Origin: Stieleria sedimenti
Lineage (GTDB): Bacteria > Planctomycetota > Planctomycetia > Pirellulales > Pirellulaceae
Direction of reading: 5' to 3'
Length of the DNA: 64,000 bases
NCBI RefSeq assembly: GCF_025060895.1
Contig: NZ_JANZKV010000144.1
Span: 1-64,000, forward strand
Shown here one piece after another: positions 1 through 8,152 of the stretch; the first letter of the stretch is position 1; each line of letters starts with the position of its first letter. Position numbers and translations under genes: made by a program. Under the pieces are notes generated by a model. That model worked only from the letters and a program-made list of their open reading frames with translations, did no database searches and was not told where the DNA came from.

Positions 1-107
1 GACTCCCCGACCACCATCCCCGCCGCTTTGCACTGCGCCGCGACTTGTCGGATCTTGGCGACATGTTCATCGTCCAAGGTGACGATCACCGTTTTCATTT
101 TCGACAT
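1..107 (-). CDS. Partial small protein of unknown function (N-terminal 35 codons)
   Basis: An open frame on the minus strand starts at an ATG (105-107) and runs off the left edge without a stop. The visible product begins MSKMKTVIVTLDDEHVAK; a second in-frame ATG lies three codons downstream. The pattern (short beta strand, acidic turn, then a helix) looks like a small alpha/beta protein, but no family is recognised. It is divergent from the ferritin-like gene at 340, with a dispersed inverted repeat between them. Function is unknown, and the reading frame is only moderately certain because so little is visible. Confidence 0.45.
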   Translation of the reverse strand, partial: MSKMKTVIVTLDDEHVAKIRQVAAQCKAAGMVVGE

Positions 108-206
108 CGTTTGCTCCGGATTGGACGATCGCGCGTGCGATCGTGACGGAGATCGTATTCTAGTGCTCCAACCACCTTTCATGTTGGGGTTGCGTTTGTC
201 GGCGGA

Positions 207-275
207 AAAGGGGTCAGGTACCAAAAATGCGAAGCACCCTTTGGGCCACTTGGTTTTTGGTATCTGCCCCCTTTT
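207..275. repeat. Dispersed inverted repeat, GGGGTCAGGTACC type
   Basis: The left arm (207-228) and right arm (254-275) pair over 22 positions with two mismatches, both compatible with G-U pairing, around a 25-nt loop. A related, more diverged pair of arms bounds the element at 7500-7705. It lies in the divergent intergenic region between the partial gene and the ferritin-like gene. No transposase is nearby. Confidence 0.7.
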
Positions 276-339
276 CTACATCCAGTTTACACTTTAGCGA
301 AGCGGAGAGAGAGTCGTAGAACCTGAGGGAGAAAAAACA

Positions 340-1764
340 ATGCGTGATCATGGCGACTACGAATCCTATCGTGGCATCCCGCCGCTGGCCGGACTTTGCT
401 CGATGGCGCGTGCGGTCGATGGCACATGGGATCTGGACCAAAGCTTGCAACGGCTCAAACGGCTTCACTATGTCCTGAAGCGTTTGCATGAGACGTTGAC
501 CGCCAAGATCGCCGCGGAGCCGATCTACGAATTGAAGACGGCGTTCAGCTACCACGCCTACCTGTGCGCCGAACAGGTGTCGTTGATCCGTCGCCGCGTC
601 GGTGAGATGCGGGAACCGCCGCTGGGACTGGACGCGATTCCCGACCCGGCGCTCGAGCGTTTGATGGACGAGGTGATCGCGGCGCCGTCGACGCCTGATT
701 TGCTCGCCGGCATCTATGGCGTCGTCTTGCCGGCGGTTCTCGCGTCTTGCCGGCGATTGCAAACCGACGCGCATCCGCTGGCCGACGCGCCGACCGTTCG
801 CGTCGCCAAACTGATCGCGTTTGAACTCCAAGACGTTGTCACCTTCGGTACCGAAGCACTCCGCTGTTTGGACAACGATACGACACAAGCCGATCGCGAA
901 CCCTGGATCGGACACTTGAAACAGTGTCTGCAAGCCGCAGGTCAACTCGACGGCGTCGAAGCCACCGAAGAATCGGTTCCCGCGCCGTGGCACAGCGCCC
1001 AACCCTACCAGTACGACAAGGAACCACGCCGCGACGATCGCTTTCGTGACCCCTACAACGCCGGCGTCAACCCGGAAGTCTTCTTGTACGACGAACAGTT
1101 CTCGGCGCAAGACAAGACGCTGATGATGTACTACAAACGACTTCGCGAAATCGATGTGCCGGAAATGATGGCCAGCATCCTGGTGGAACTGCGCGACGAC
1201 GAACCCTGGGAATTTCACATGGAGATGTCACGTCAACTGTGGGATGAAGCCCGTCATGCGATGATGGGCGAAGTCGGCTTTGTGGCGTTGGGCATCGATT
1301 GGCGAACCATCCCGATTAATTTTACCTGGTCGCGCAATCTGAATCTGCAACTCGACGCCCGCCAACGCCACGGAGTCTTGTTTTTCATCGAACAGAACCT
1401 GATGCCGCGCAACGGAAAACGCTACGAATGGGAGGTCGCCAACGAAAGCGGTGATCCGCTGTCCGCCCTGTTCCAAGATTTCGATTGGGCCGATGAAGTC
1501 CTGCACGCCCAAATCGGTCGCCGCTGGTACGTGCCGAGGTACACAACGCTCAAAGAGGCCCTCGACTATGGTGACGATTGTTGGTCGAAGGTGCTCAGCC
1601 ATTGGAAGTCGTACCGCGACCAAGGCCTGACGCAGCATCACAATTGGTGGCCTGAGGTTTACGCAAAAGCCTGCCAGATCTGGGGCAAAGATCCCGATCC
1701 ACGGGCGTTGGTGTTCAACGCGACGTACGAAGACACGCGCGCCGATTTGGCAAAGTTGGAGTAA
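340..1764 (+). CDS. Ferritin-like di-iron protein, function unknown
   Basis: A 474-residue protein whose C-terminal half carries the ligand pattern of a ferritin-like di-iron four-helix bundle: helix 1 has Glu275 or Glu283, followed by E303-x-x-H306 (in DEARHA), Glu351 (in FIEQNLMP) and E386-x-x-H389 (in DEVLHA). The N-terminal half is helical and has no recognised motif. The family is likely to bind two iron atoms and do oxygen chemistry or metal handling in the cytoplasm; no signal peptide or membrane segment is seen. The ATG is preceded by a GAGGGAG ribosome-binding site at a suitable distance. Its substrate cannot be inferred from the neighbours: it is divergent from a partial gene and convergent with the sulfatase fusion. 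The di-iron call is fairly secure; the exact function is unknown. Confidence 0.62.
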   Translation: MRDHGDYESYRGIPPLAGLCSMARAVDGTWDLDQSLQRLKRLHYVLKRLHETLTAKIAAEPIYELKTAFSYHAYLCAEQVSLIRRRVGEMREPPLGLDAIPDPALERLMDEVIAAPSTPDLLAGIYGVVLPAVLASCRRLQTDAHPLADAPTVRVAKLIAFELQDVVTFGTEALRCLDNDTTQADREPWIGHLKQCLQAAGQLDGVEATEESVPAPWHSAQPYQYDKEPRRDDRFRDPYNAGVNPEVFLYDEQFSAQDKTLMMYYKRLREIDVPEMMASILVELRDDEPWEFHMEMSRQLWDEARHAMMGEVGFVALGIDWRTIPINFTWSRNLNLQLDARQRHGVLFFIEQNLMPRNGKRYEWEVANESGDPLSALFQDFDWADEVLHAQIGRRWYVPRYTTLKEALDYGDDCWSKVLSHWKSYRDQGLTQHHNWWPEVYAKACQIWGKDPDPRALVFNATYEDTRADLAKLE

Positions 1765-1847
1765 AACCCGTGACGAGGCACCCGCCTCGCGTTCCCAGGC
1801 CAGAGCCCTACGCCGTGAACGATTTCTATCCTGCGTTTTACGACGTG

Positions 1848-1889
1848 TTAGCGGCAGGGCGCGAGCCCTCCGGTGTGTTGGCAAAAACG
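1848..1889. repeat. Half copy of the GCGGCAGGGCGCGAGCCC palindrome family
   Basis: This matches one arm of a family also found at 40791-40861 (both arms), 49778-49804 (one arm) and 52556-52600 (the opposite arm). Here the right arm is missing and the sequence runs into a different palindrome at 1944-2011, the same pairing of elements as in the copy near 52.4-52.6 kb. It lies between convergent genes. Confidence 0.75.
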
Positions 1890-1943
1890 CGCAAGCCGGA
1901 GAGTTCGCGGGCTGTCGATTGAGTGGGATTGGTCGAGCCAACG

Positions 1944-2011
1944 GTGAGCCGCTGGCCGTAAGGCCTCGGGCGGGCGTCTGGATGCCCGGCCGCATACGCG
2001 TCGCGGCTCAC
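1944..2011. repeat. Palindromic repeat, GTGAGCCG...CGGCTCAC type
   Basis: The arms GTGAGCCGCTGGCCGTAAGG (from 1944) and the matching stretch ending GTCGCGGCTCAC (at 2011) form an imperfect stem. A second copy at 52437-52503 shares most of the sequence. Both copies sit between convergent genes and close to a gene's 3' end (here 34 nt beyond the stop of the sulfatase fusion), so they could act as transcription terminators or mRNA-stabilising hairpins. Confidence 0.75.
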
Positions 2012-2044
2012 TCACTAAACCAACTGCCCGCTTGCGCCCTCCCG

Positions 2045-5000
2045 TTACAACCTCCCCAGATCCCTCAACCACGCCACCAGATCGGCGAGTTCTTGTTCGC
2101 TGAGCGTTGTTTCCAACCCTTGGGGCATGATCGAAACCGTGCTCGGTGATAGTTCCTCGATCGTGTCGCGCCCGATCACGATCGGATCGCCTGATTGCTG
2201 CTGCAAGTGAATCGAGTCGGCCGTCTCGCGAGTGATCACACCGGAATAGACCTGACCCGAATCGGTCAAAACCGTGTGCGATTCATATTGCCGCACGATG
2301 CTTGCCGACGGAAAAACAATCGACTCCATCAGATCATGCACCGACCGGTTGGCTCCGATCGTGGTCAGATCGGGACCAATCGCCCCGCCAACTGCTCCAA
2401 CGCGATGGCACGTGGCACATTTCGATTTTTCGGAAGCGAACACTGCTCGACCACGCTCGGGATCGGCGTCTCGCACCAGCGGAATCAATCGATCCAGTTT
2501 TTGAATCCGTTGATCATCAAGCGATTTCAGCCGATCGAGCAACGCGTTTGCGCGAGGCAATAATTCAGTGGGAAATCGCTTGATCACGTCGGAGACTTCG
2601 GTGGCGGGCAGACGATCGAAACTTCGGGCCGTTTCGAGAGCATCCAAGAAGGCTTCGGCGACGTCGACTTGGAGCGTGCGGCCGTAGGGCCGGATCAGGT
2701 CACGCAGTGCGGCTGGGCCGGCAGTCGACAGGAAGGGAGCCAGCGTCTGCAACTGATCCGAACGAAGCCGAGACGTCGAGATCATCTGCGCCGCCTGGCT
2801 CGCTTCGGTGGGCGCACCGCCGCTCAGCAATTTCAATAAAATCGCCAGCCGATCGCCGCTCAATGATGCCGCGTTGTTTTCCATCGCCGCCAAGGCGCCG
2901 GCGCGTTTGAGCCCCGATTGCGTTTCGTCACGACTGATCGCAACCAACGTCTCATCGAAGGCATTGGTTTGGATGGTTGTCACGGCAGCGATGGCAAGTC
3001 GCGCGACATCCGTCTGGTCGGATTGCAACGCGTGGGTCAACGGTTCCTTCCAGCTCGGATGAAGACTCGGATTGTCGCTTTGGCCGATCGCAGTCAACAG
3101 CAACTCGCGAGTGTGCAGAAGTTCCGCATCGCCGAGCCCGCGCCCGATCTCCTCGGCCACCGGCTCGGTCGCCGCGAAGGCGGACGCGAGTTCGACGATC
3201 AACGACGAGCGGGACGCCACCGCATCCGACTCCGCCAACCAGCGACGCAGGCGTTCTGCGACGAGCGTTGCGGTTCCGGCCAGTCCCGCGTGTGGATGCT
3301 CGTCGAGTTTTGCCGCCCGCGCCCGCTGTGACAGGATGGCGGCTGCCGTCCGTTGCAGATCGGTCTGGTCGGTATCGAGCATCTCGGCGACCGTGTCAGA
3401 CGGGATCACAACGCCATCGGTTTGATTCAGCACCACTAGACAAACGCGCCGCACGCGCGGTGATGCATGACTCAATCCGCTCTGCAAGGCTTGGAGATCA
3501 TTGATTTCGATCAGTGCGTAGGTGATGGCGTGCTCGAGTGATCGATCCAATTGCCGACCTTCAGCCAACGCGGAGATCAATGCGGCCGTGGCATCGGCAT
3601 GCCCGATGCGGCCGAGCGCTTTGGCGGCTTCACGGCGAACCGGCTGCACATCGCTGGTCAACCGCTGGATCAATTCAGCGACCGCGTCGGCGTCGGGGTA
3701 GGTGGCGATCGATCGGCACGCGATTTGACGGACGCTCGGATCGCGGTCGTTCAGGGCAACGCGGATCGCCGCCCGCGCGGCGCTCAGCGAGCCATCGTCA
3801 CCGACGATTCGCGTCAATGCCCAGAGTGCGTTTTGGCGGACTCGGATGTCGCTTTTCATCGATCGCGCCAATGCCGGCACGATCCGCTCGCCGCGCCGCG
3901 CACCTTCGCTGATCGCCCGCTCACGCACCCGGTGACGGGTGTCATTGAGATGCCTGATCAAATCGCTGTCAGACAAAGATTGCCAATCGATCCGCTTTCC
4001 CCAGGGATCGACCTGCGTCGTCATGCCATCGCGACGAACGCGGTAGATACCTCCCAGGACATCGGGCTTTGACATTTGAGATGTCGGGCAACCGCGATAA
4101 AACCATCCGCCGGTGTCGACGACCAGCAAGCTGCCATCGGCGTCTTCGATCACATCGGTGGGATGGAAATCGTCACTCGTCCCCGCCAGCAACTCTTGCT
4201 GAGTCGCTTCGAATGTCGATCCGCTGCGTTGCAGTTGCACGCGAACCACTTTGCCGGAATTGAAAAAGGTCGCAAGGAACTGATCACGCCATCGATGATC
4301 GATGACGCCGCTGCGGTAACGGGTGATCCCCGAGACGGCGACGTGACCGAATCGATGGACCGGACCGAGTAAATCGCCGGTAACTTTCAATTCCTCCAAC
4401 ACACGCTCTCGGTGGGGGTAGGCACCGCCATGGAGCCAATGCACCAGCGCGTCGACGCGTGGACGGTTGTAGAGGATGTTGACGCTCCCGATCACATCGC
4501 CTTCCTCGGTAAAGTCGACTTCGACCGGATTGTCCATGCCACCGCCGCAGTGAATGCGAACGTCCGATCCATCGGTGCGACAGGAAAACAAATACGAACC
4601 GTCGCGTTTGCTGGTGATGTTGCCGTCTTCGTCTTTGAATTCGTGGCCGTGATAACCGTCGCACCAGTACAAACGCCCGTCGGGTCCGAAGAAGCATCCG
4701 TGGATGCTGGCGGCGTTTCCGGTATAGCCAAATTTTGTCACGATCTTTTCACGGCGATCAGCGACACCATCATCGTCGGTGTCTTCCAGTCGCCAAATGT
4801 TGGGCGGCGAAGCAACGTACAACGCTCCATCGTGCCAGACGCCGCCCATCGGGTACGTCATCTGGTCGGCGAACACCGTTGACCGATCAAAGTGTCCGTC
4901 GCCATCGCGGTCTTCGAGCATGCGGATGGAATTGGGCAACTGTTCCTCCAGCTCTTGCGCACTCAGGTTCACCCCGGCGTTGTTGCAAATAAACAGTCGC

Positions 5001-6604
5001 CCCCGGTCGTCGAGACATCCCATCGTGGGATGCGTGACCAAGGGAGGCCCGGCGACGAGTTCCGCCGAAAACCCTTCGGGCACTTGGATCTCAGCCGGTT
5101 GGAACGCTGTCGGCAGTGGCGGTGGCGGAATCGGTTCGGACTGCGCGAGTTCTTCATCGATCCCGACGAAGAGTCGCGTTTGCGAACCGCCGCCGTTCCA
5201 CATGTCGTATCGGTCTACGGCGTGACGATCATAGAACGCATCGAGCTGCCTTTTTAACTTGGCGGCTGTTGCACGATACGTCGTGTCGTCGACCAAGTTA
5301 TTGAACTCGTCGGGATCCGATTCCAGGTCGTAGAGCTCGTGGGGTCCGTTGGGATGACGGTGAATGTATTTCCAACGTTCGGTGCGGATGCAACGTAGGC
5401 CTTCGAACTCGTAGAAGACCGGTTTTTCAGGCCCCACCCCATCCGACTGGCCGGTCAGGTCGGCGCTGAAATCGTTTCCGGGTGATGGCGGGTTGGACGG
5501 CATTTTGTCCGCCAAATTCAGATACTTCAGCAGCGTGGGCATGAAGTCGTAGTTGGTGACCATCCGATCGGTTTTGACATTGGATCGAATCCCGCCCGGA
5601 TGACGCCAGATCATCGGAATTTGCATCATGCCGTCGCGGGCGGTGACGGGCCGCGTGTGGTCGCCCATCCCGAAAAAGCCGCCATGGCCACCGACCCAAC
5701 CTTGGTCGGCGACAAAGACCACGATCGTGTTGTCATCGATTCCACAGCGTTTCAGCGTCTCCATAACCGTGCCGACGCCGTCATCGACACCGCTGACTTC
5801 TGTCGCAACACGTCGGATCGAAACCGGGTTGTTGTGGTAGTCACGGTTGCTGAATTGCCAAGGATGCGTCGGTTCGCGCGGGAACGACGACAGGTCCTTG
5901 TCGGCATAATATTCCGCGTGACGATTGCGACCTTCGCGAAGCAGCAATCGGCTCAGGGAATAAGGGCCGTTGTAGGAGAGGAACAGAAAGAACGGATCGT
6001 CCTGCTGCGACTGAGACTCGATGAAATGAACTGCGTGCTTGGTCCAGAAATCGGTCAGGTATTCGGGCTCCTTGCGGATCTTTCCGTCTTCGATGATTTG
6101 CGCATCGTAAAACGTACTCGTGCCGCCATGGGGCATCGTGATCCAGTAATCGTCGAAACCCTCTTGGGGACGAAGGTTGTCACCGAGGTGCCACTTGCCG
6201 ACCAATCCGCAGGCATACCCCGAATCGCGTAACACTTCCGGCAGCGAGGTCACTTGATCGAGCGTGCAGCGGGCATCGGGACCGACTTGCAGACGCCCGC
6301 CGCCGAGGAAGCAATGCACGCCGTGTTGCGAGGGCAACAATCCGGTCAAGAACGTTGCACGGGTCGGCGAGCAAACGGGATTGGACGCGAACGCCCGGGT
6401 AAACAATGTGCCTTCGGATGCCAGACGGTCAATGTTCGGCGTGCGAATGTCGCGATTGCCATAACAGCCAAGTGTCCATGCGCCATGATTGTCGGTCATG
6501 ATCAGCACGACATTCGGGCGATCACCCGCGACCGACCGCAGCGGCGAGAGTGCTGAAACGAGCAGCAGGATGACGGGCAGGTTTCGCAGTCGCAGGCGTG
6601 GCAT
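2045..6604 (-). CDS. Secreted sulfatase fused to PVC-type dehydrogenase, HEAT repeats and cytochrome c domain
   Basis: A 1519-residue protein. Residues 1-27 form a signal peptide (MPRLRLRNLPVILLLVSALS), which fixes the start; an upstream in-frame extension to 6733 has no such signal. Residues 30-465 are a type I sulfatase: the modified Cys78 lies in C-S-P-T-R, with the metal-binding TDNHG near residue 37 and VADQG near 298. After a proline-rich linker (491-500), residues 508-860 match the PVC-type dehydrogenase-like propeller (PEGFSAELVAGPP start, Asp-rich DRDGDGHFD loops), residues about 880-1330 are HEAT-like repeats, and a CATCH haem site lies near residue 1395. The likely role is periplasmic removal of sulfate from a sugar polymer, tethered to a redox module. 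Sulfatase and PVC proteins are usually separate genes. The frame is continuous across the junction, so a misread stop is possible but not indicated. Confidence 0.88.
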   Translation of the reverse strand: MPRLRLRNLPVILLLVSALSPLRSVAGDRPNVVLIMTDNHGAWTLGCYGNRDIRTPNIDRLASEGTLFTRAFASNPVCSPTRATFLTGLLPSQHGVHCFLGGGRLQVGPDARCTLDQVTSLPEVLRDSGYACGLVGKWHLGDNLRPQEGFDDYWITMPHGGTSTFYDAQIIEDGKIRKEPEYLTDFWTKHAVHFIESQSQQDDPFFLFLSYNGPYSLSRLLLREGRNRHAEYYADKDLSSFPREPTHPWQFSNRDYHNNPVSIRRVATEVSGVDDGVGTVMETLKRCGIDDNTIVVFVADQGWVGGHGGFFGMGDHTRPVTARDGMMQIPMIWRHPGGIRSNVKTDRMVTNYDFMPTLLKYLNLADKMPSNPPSPGNDFSADLTGQSDGVGPEKPVFYEFEGLRCIRTERWKYIHRHPNGPHELYDLESDPDEFNNLVDDTTYRATAAKLKRQLDAFYDRHAVDRYDMWNGGGSQTRLFVGIDEELAQSEPIPPPPLPTAFQPAEIQVPEGFSAELVAGPPLVTHPTMGCLDDRGRLFICNNAGVNLSAQELEEQLPNSIRMLEDRDGDGHFDRSTVFADQMTYPMGGVWHDGALYVASPPNIWRLEDTDDDGVADRREKIVTKFGYTGNAASIHGCFFGPDGRLYWCDGYHGHEFKDEDGNITSKRDGSYLFSCRTDGSDVRIHCGGGMDNPVEVDFTEEGDVIGSVNILYNRPRVDALVHWLHGGAYPHRERVLEELKVTGDLLGPVHRFGHVAVSGITRYRSGVIDHRWRDQFLATFFNSGKVVRVQLQRSGSTFEATQQELLAGTSDDFHPTDVIEDADGSLLVVDTGGWFYRGCPTSQMSKPDVLGGIYRVRRDGMTTQVDPWGKRIDWQSLSDSDLIRHLNDTRHRVRERAISEGARRGERIVPALARSMKSDIRVRQNALWALTRIVGDDGSLSAARAAIRVALNDRDPSVRQIACRSIATYPDADAVAELIQRLTSDVQPVRREAAKALGRIGHADATAALISALAEGRQLDRSLEHAITYALIEINDLQALQSGLSHASPRVRRVCLVVLNQTDGVVIPSDTVAEMLDTDQTDLQRTAAAILSQRARAAKLDEHPHAGLAGTATLVAERLRRWLAESDAVASRSSLIVELASAFAATEPVAEEIGRGLGDAELLHTRELLLTAIGQSDNPSLHPSWKEPLTHALQSDQTDVARLAIAAVTTIQTNAFDETLVAISRDETQSGLKRAGALAAMENNAASLSGDRLAILLKLLSGGAPTEASQAAQMISTSRLRSDQLQTLAPFLSTAGPAALRDLIRPYGRTLQVDVAEAFLDALETARSFDRLPATEVSDVIKRFPTELLPRANALLDRLKSLDDQRIQKLDRLIPLVRDADPERGRAVFASEKSKCATCHRVGAVGGAIGPDLTTIGANRSVHDLMESIVFPSASIVRQYESHTVLTDSGQVYSGVITRETADSIHLQQQSGDPIVIGRDTIEELSPSTVSIMPQGLETTLSEQELADLVAWLRDLGRL

Positions 6605-6663
6605 CGTGAATGACCGTTCTCTGGCAATGGTGTGGACCAAGCAACACGCAGAGAGTTTAGCAG

Positions 6664-7401
6664 CTAGACCGGCGACGCGACGATCACTTCGCGTTTTCCT
6701 CCGACCGGCCCCGGTACGCGCTCGACCTGCCATCCGGCTTGCTCCAGAGCGTCACGAACGGGGCGACTGCAACTGTAGGTGGTCAGTTTGCCGGTGTCAC
6801 TGATCACGCGTCGCATCGATCGAAAACAGTCGCTCGTCCAAAGTTCCGGTGCGCTCTCGCAGCAAAACGGATCGTAGTAAATCGCATCGAAGGGGTGCTC
6901 GGCTTCGTGCCTCCACTGGCGAACATCGGCAACTTCGATTGTCACGTTACGACGTCCATCGAACCGCCAACGGTACGTTCCCGGCGGAACCTTCTCTGGA
7001 AGAGAGCGGCGAAAGTGCAAATAGGTATCCACCAGCCCGGGCCGCGAGGTCCAACCGCGAGGCTTTAGGTATTGCAGTGTCGCCGCACTGATCCAGTCGG
7101 TTTCGATGGCGACATAATCCAGCACCGCGTCTTGGGCGACCGCGGCGTCGAGCGTCATCAACATCGCCATCGACGTTCCCAGGCCGATCTCCAGCACCCG
7201 CGTCGGCTTTCGAAGCCCCAGTCGCTCCGACACACCGCTATTGCGTAGGTAAACGTGCCGGGTTTCCGACGCCGCGCCGCACCCGCTGTGAAAGGCGTCG
7301 TCGCTGCCGGCACGCACCAGCGTCAAGCTGCCGTCGTCGGTCACCTGGACGATCAAGTCCTCGCGGTCGGTGGGATACGTTTCGCGAACAGGAATCGGCA
7401 T
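6664..7401 (-). CDS. mnmD: MnmD-like SAM-dependent methyltransferase (tRNA U34 modification)
   Basis: A 245-residue cytoplasmic protein resembling MnmD, the methyltransferase that completes 5-methylaminomethyl-(2-thio)uridine at tRNA position 34, found alone in some bacteria and as the N-terminal half of MnmC in others. The sequence shows the HVYLRNSG segment near residue 49, the SAM-binding motif VLEIGLGTS near 70, IYYDPFCCESAPELWT near 175, and a C-terminal TYSCSRPVRDAL...GGKRE block, which is the family's TYS...VR...KRE signature. The usual Asp-Ala-Phe-x-Pro is changed to Asp-Pro-Phe-Cys. It lies just upstream of the sulfatase fusion on the same strand, an unrelated neighbour. No clear ribosome-binding site is seen. 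A more distant class I methyltransferase is the alternative. Confidence 0.72.
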   Translation of the reverse strand: MPIPVRETYPTDREDLIVQVTDDGSLTLVRAGSDDAFHSGCGAASETRHVYLRNSGVSERLGLRKPTRVLEIGLGTSMAMLMTLDAAVAQDAVLDYVAIETDWISAATLQYLKPRGWTSRPGLVDTYLHFRRSLPEKVPPGTYRWRFDGRRNVTIEVADVRQWRHEAEHPFDAIYYDPFCCESAPELWTSDCFRSMRRVISDTGKLTTYSCSRPVRDALEQAGWQVERVPGPVGGKREVIVASPV

Positions 7402-7499
7402 GCGGGGAGAAGGCTGTGAGTAAAAAGTGGGGTAAGCATCCTGCTTGTCAACTAGAATTGCAAGGCACTTGCACGCTGGAAGCTTACGCCACTTTGGCT

Positions 7500-7705
7500 G
7501 CGAGCGAAAACGGGGTCATGCTGTAGCTTGCGGAACGAAGAGACGATCACTGGGCCCACGGATGGCAGCGCGAACCCACGGATGACAGGGTGCAGAAAAT
7601 CCGTGGGTTCGCGCTGCCATCCGTGGGTATTCTTTTGGATGATTAGCCCGGCGAAATTGCTGGAGTGCCATTTGGTGTTTCGAACCTGCCCCCTTTTCCG
7701 CTCGC
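7500..7705. repeat. Composite repeat: outer GGGGTCA-type arms around a 29-bp perfect hairpin
   Basis: The outer arms (about 7500-7520 and 7684-7705) pair as GCGAGCG-AAAA-GGGG against CCCCCTTTTCCGCTCGC and resemble the element at 207-275. Between them is the hairpin at 7555-7627. The whole 312-nt gap between the mnmD-like start and the end of the WYL-like gene holds no plausible coding region; this repeat is its main content. Confidence 0.65.
7555..7627. repeat. Perfect 29-bp inverted repeat (hairpin), copy 1
   Basis: The left arm (7555-7583) and right arm (7599-7627) are exact reverse complements over 29 bases, with a 15-nt loop. Each arm itself contains the word CCCACGGAT twice. The second copy in the window is at 49645-49718. 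The pair G7560-C7622 is replaced by C49651-G49712 in that copy, which keeps the stem paired. Confidence 0.9.
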
Positions 7706-7713
7706 GTCGCGTC

Positions 7714-8031
7714 CTAGGCTAGGCAGGCGACGCCAGCGTCGCAAACGGCTGTGGCGGGGACCGCGGGAACGGGCGTTGCCGGTTCGATCGTCTGCATCGG
7801 CATCGGCATGATGACTTCGGCGGCCGGGATCAGCCGCACATCCTCACACCGCGACAAGTAGAACTGACGGGGTTCTTCGCGGCAAAGGCACAGCGCCAAG
7901 AAGCGATCGGTCCCGACAAAACGAATCGGGCTGACGATTCGTCGGGTGCGGTTTCCTTTGGAATCGGAATAGACCATTTCGATGACAAAGGTTTCCGAAT
8001 CGAACATGGCGCGTCGTAGTACGTTTTTCAT
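7714..8031 (-). CDS. Small WYL-like domain protein
   Basis: A 105-residue protein starting at the ATG ending at 8031, preceded by AGGGGGAC at Shine-Dalgarno distance. Residues 17-70 (IEMVYSDSKGNRTRRIVSPI, then LCREEPRQFYLSRCEDVRLI) follow the WYL domain pattern: strand, basic turn, R-x-x-x-P, and a late R-x-F/Y-x-L-x-R. WYL domains sense ligands or nucleic acid and usually sit on helix-turn-helix regulators; here no DNA-binding domain is attached. The C-terminal 35 residues are Pro/Ala-rich and low in complexity. The next gene upstream on the same strand is the DUF1501 gene, 121 nt away. The WYL assignment comes from pattern recognition only; a role in regulation is inferred. Confidence 0.55.
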   Translation of the reverse strand: MKNVLRRAMFDSETFVIEMVYSDSKGNRTRRIVSPIRFVGTDRFLALCLCREEPRQFYLSRCEDVRLIPAAEVIMPMPMQTIEPATPVPAVPATAVCDAGVACLA

Positions 8032-8152
8032 GGCTTGTCCCCCTGAAGGTTGGTATGCAAACCGGACACGGCATTTTGGGTCGGCCGAATCGTCCGTCGC
8101 GGGCAGTTGTCTGCGTGCGAAAGAAGTATCAGGGGGCGCCGGACACATTCGG

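Noticed and set aside
6605-6733. Extended start of the sulfatase fusion gene at 6733
   Set aside because: It would place 43 mostly basic residues before an otherwise typical signal peptide and overlap the end of the mnmD-like gene.
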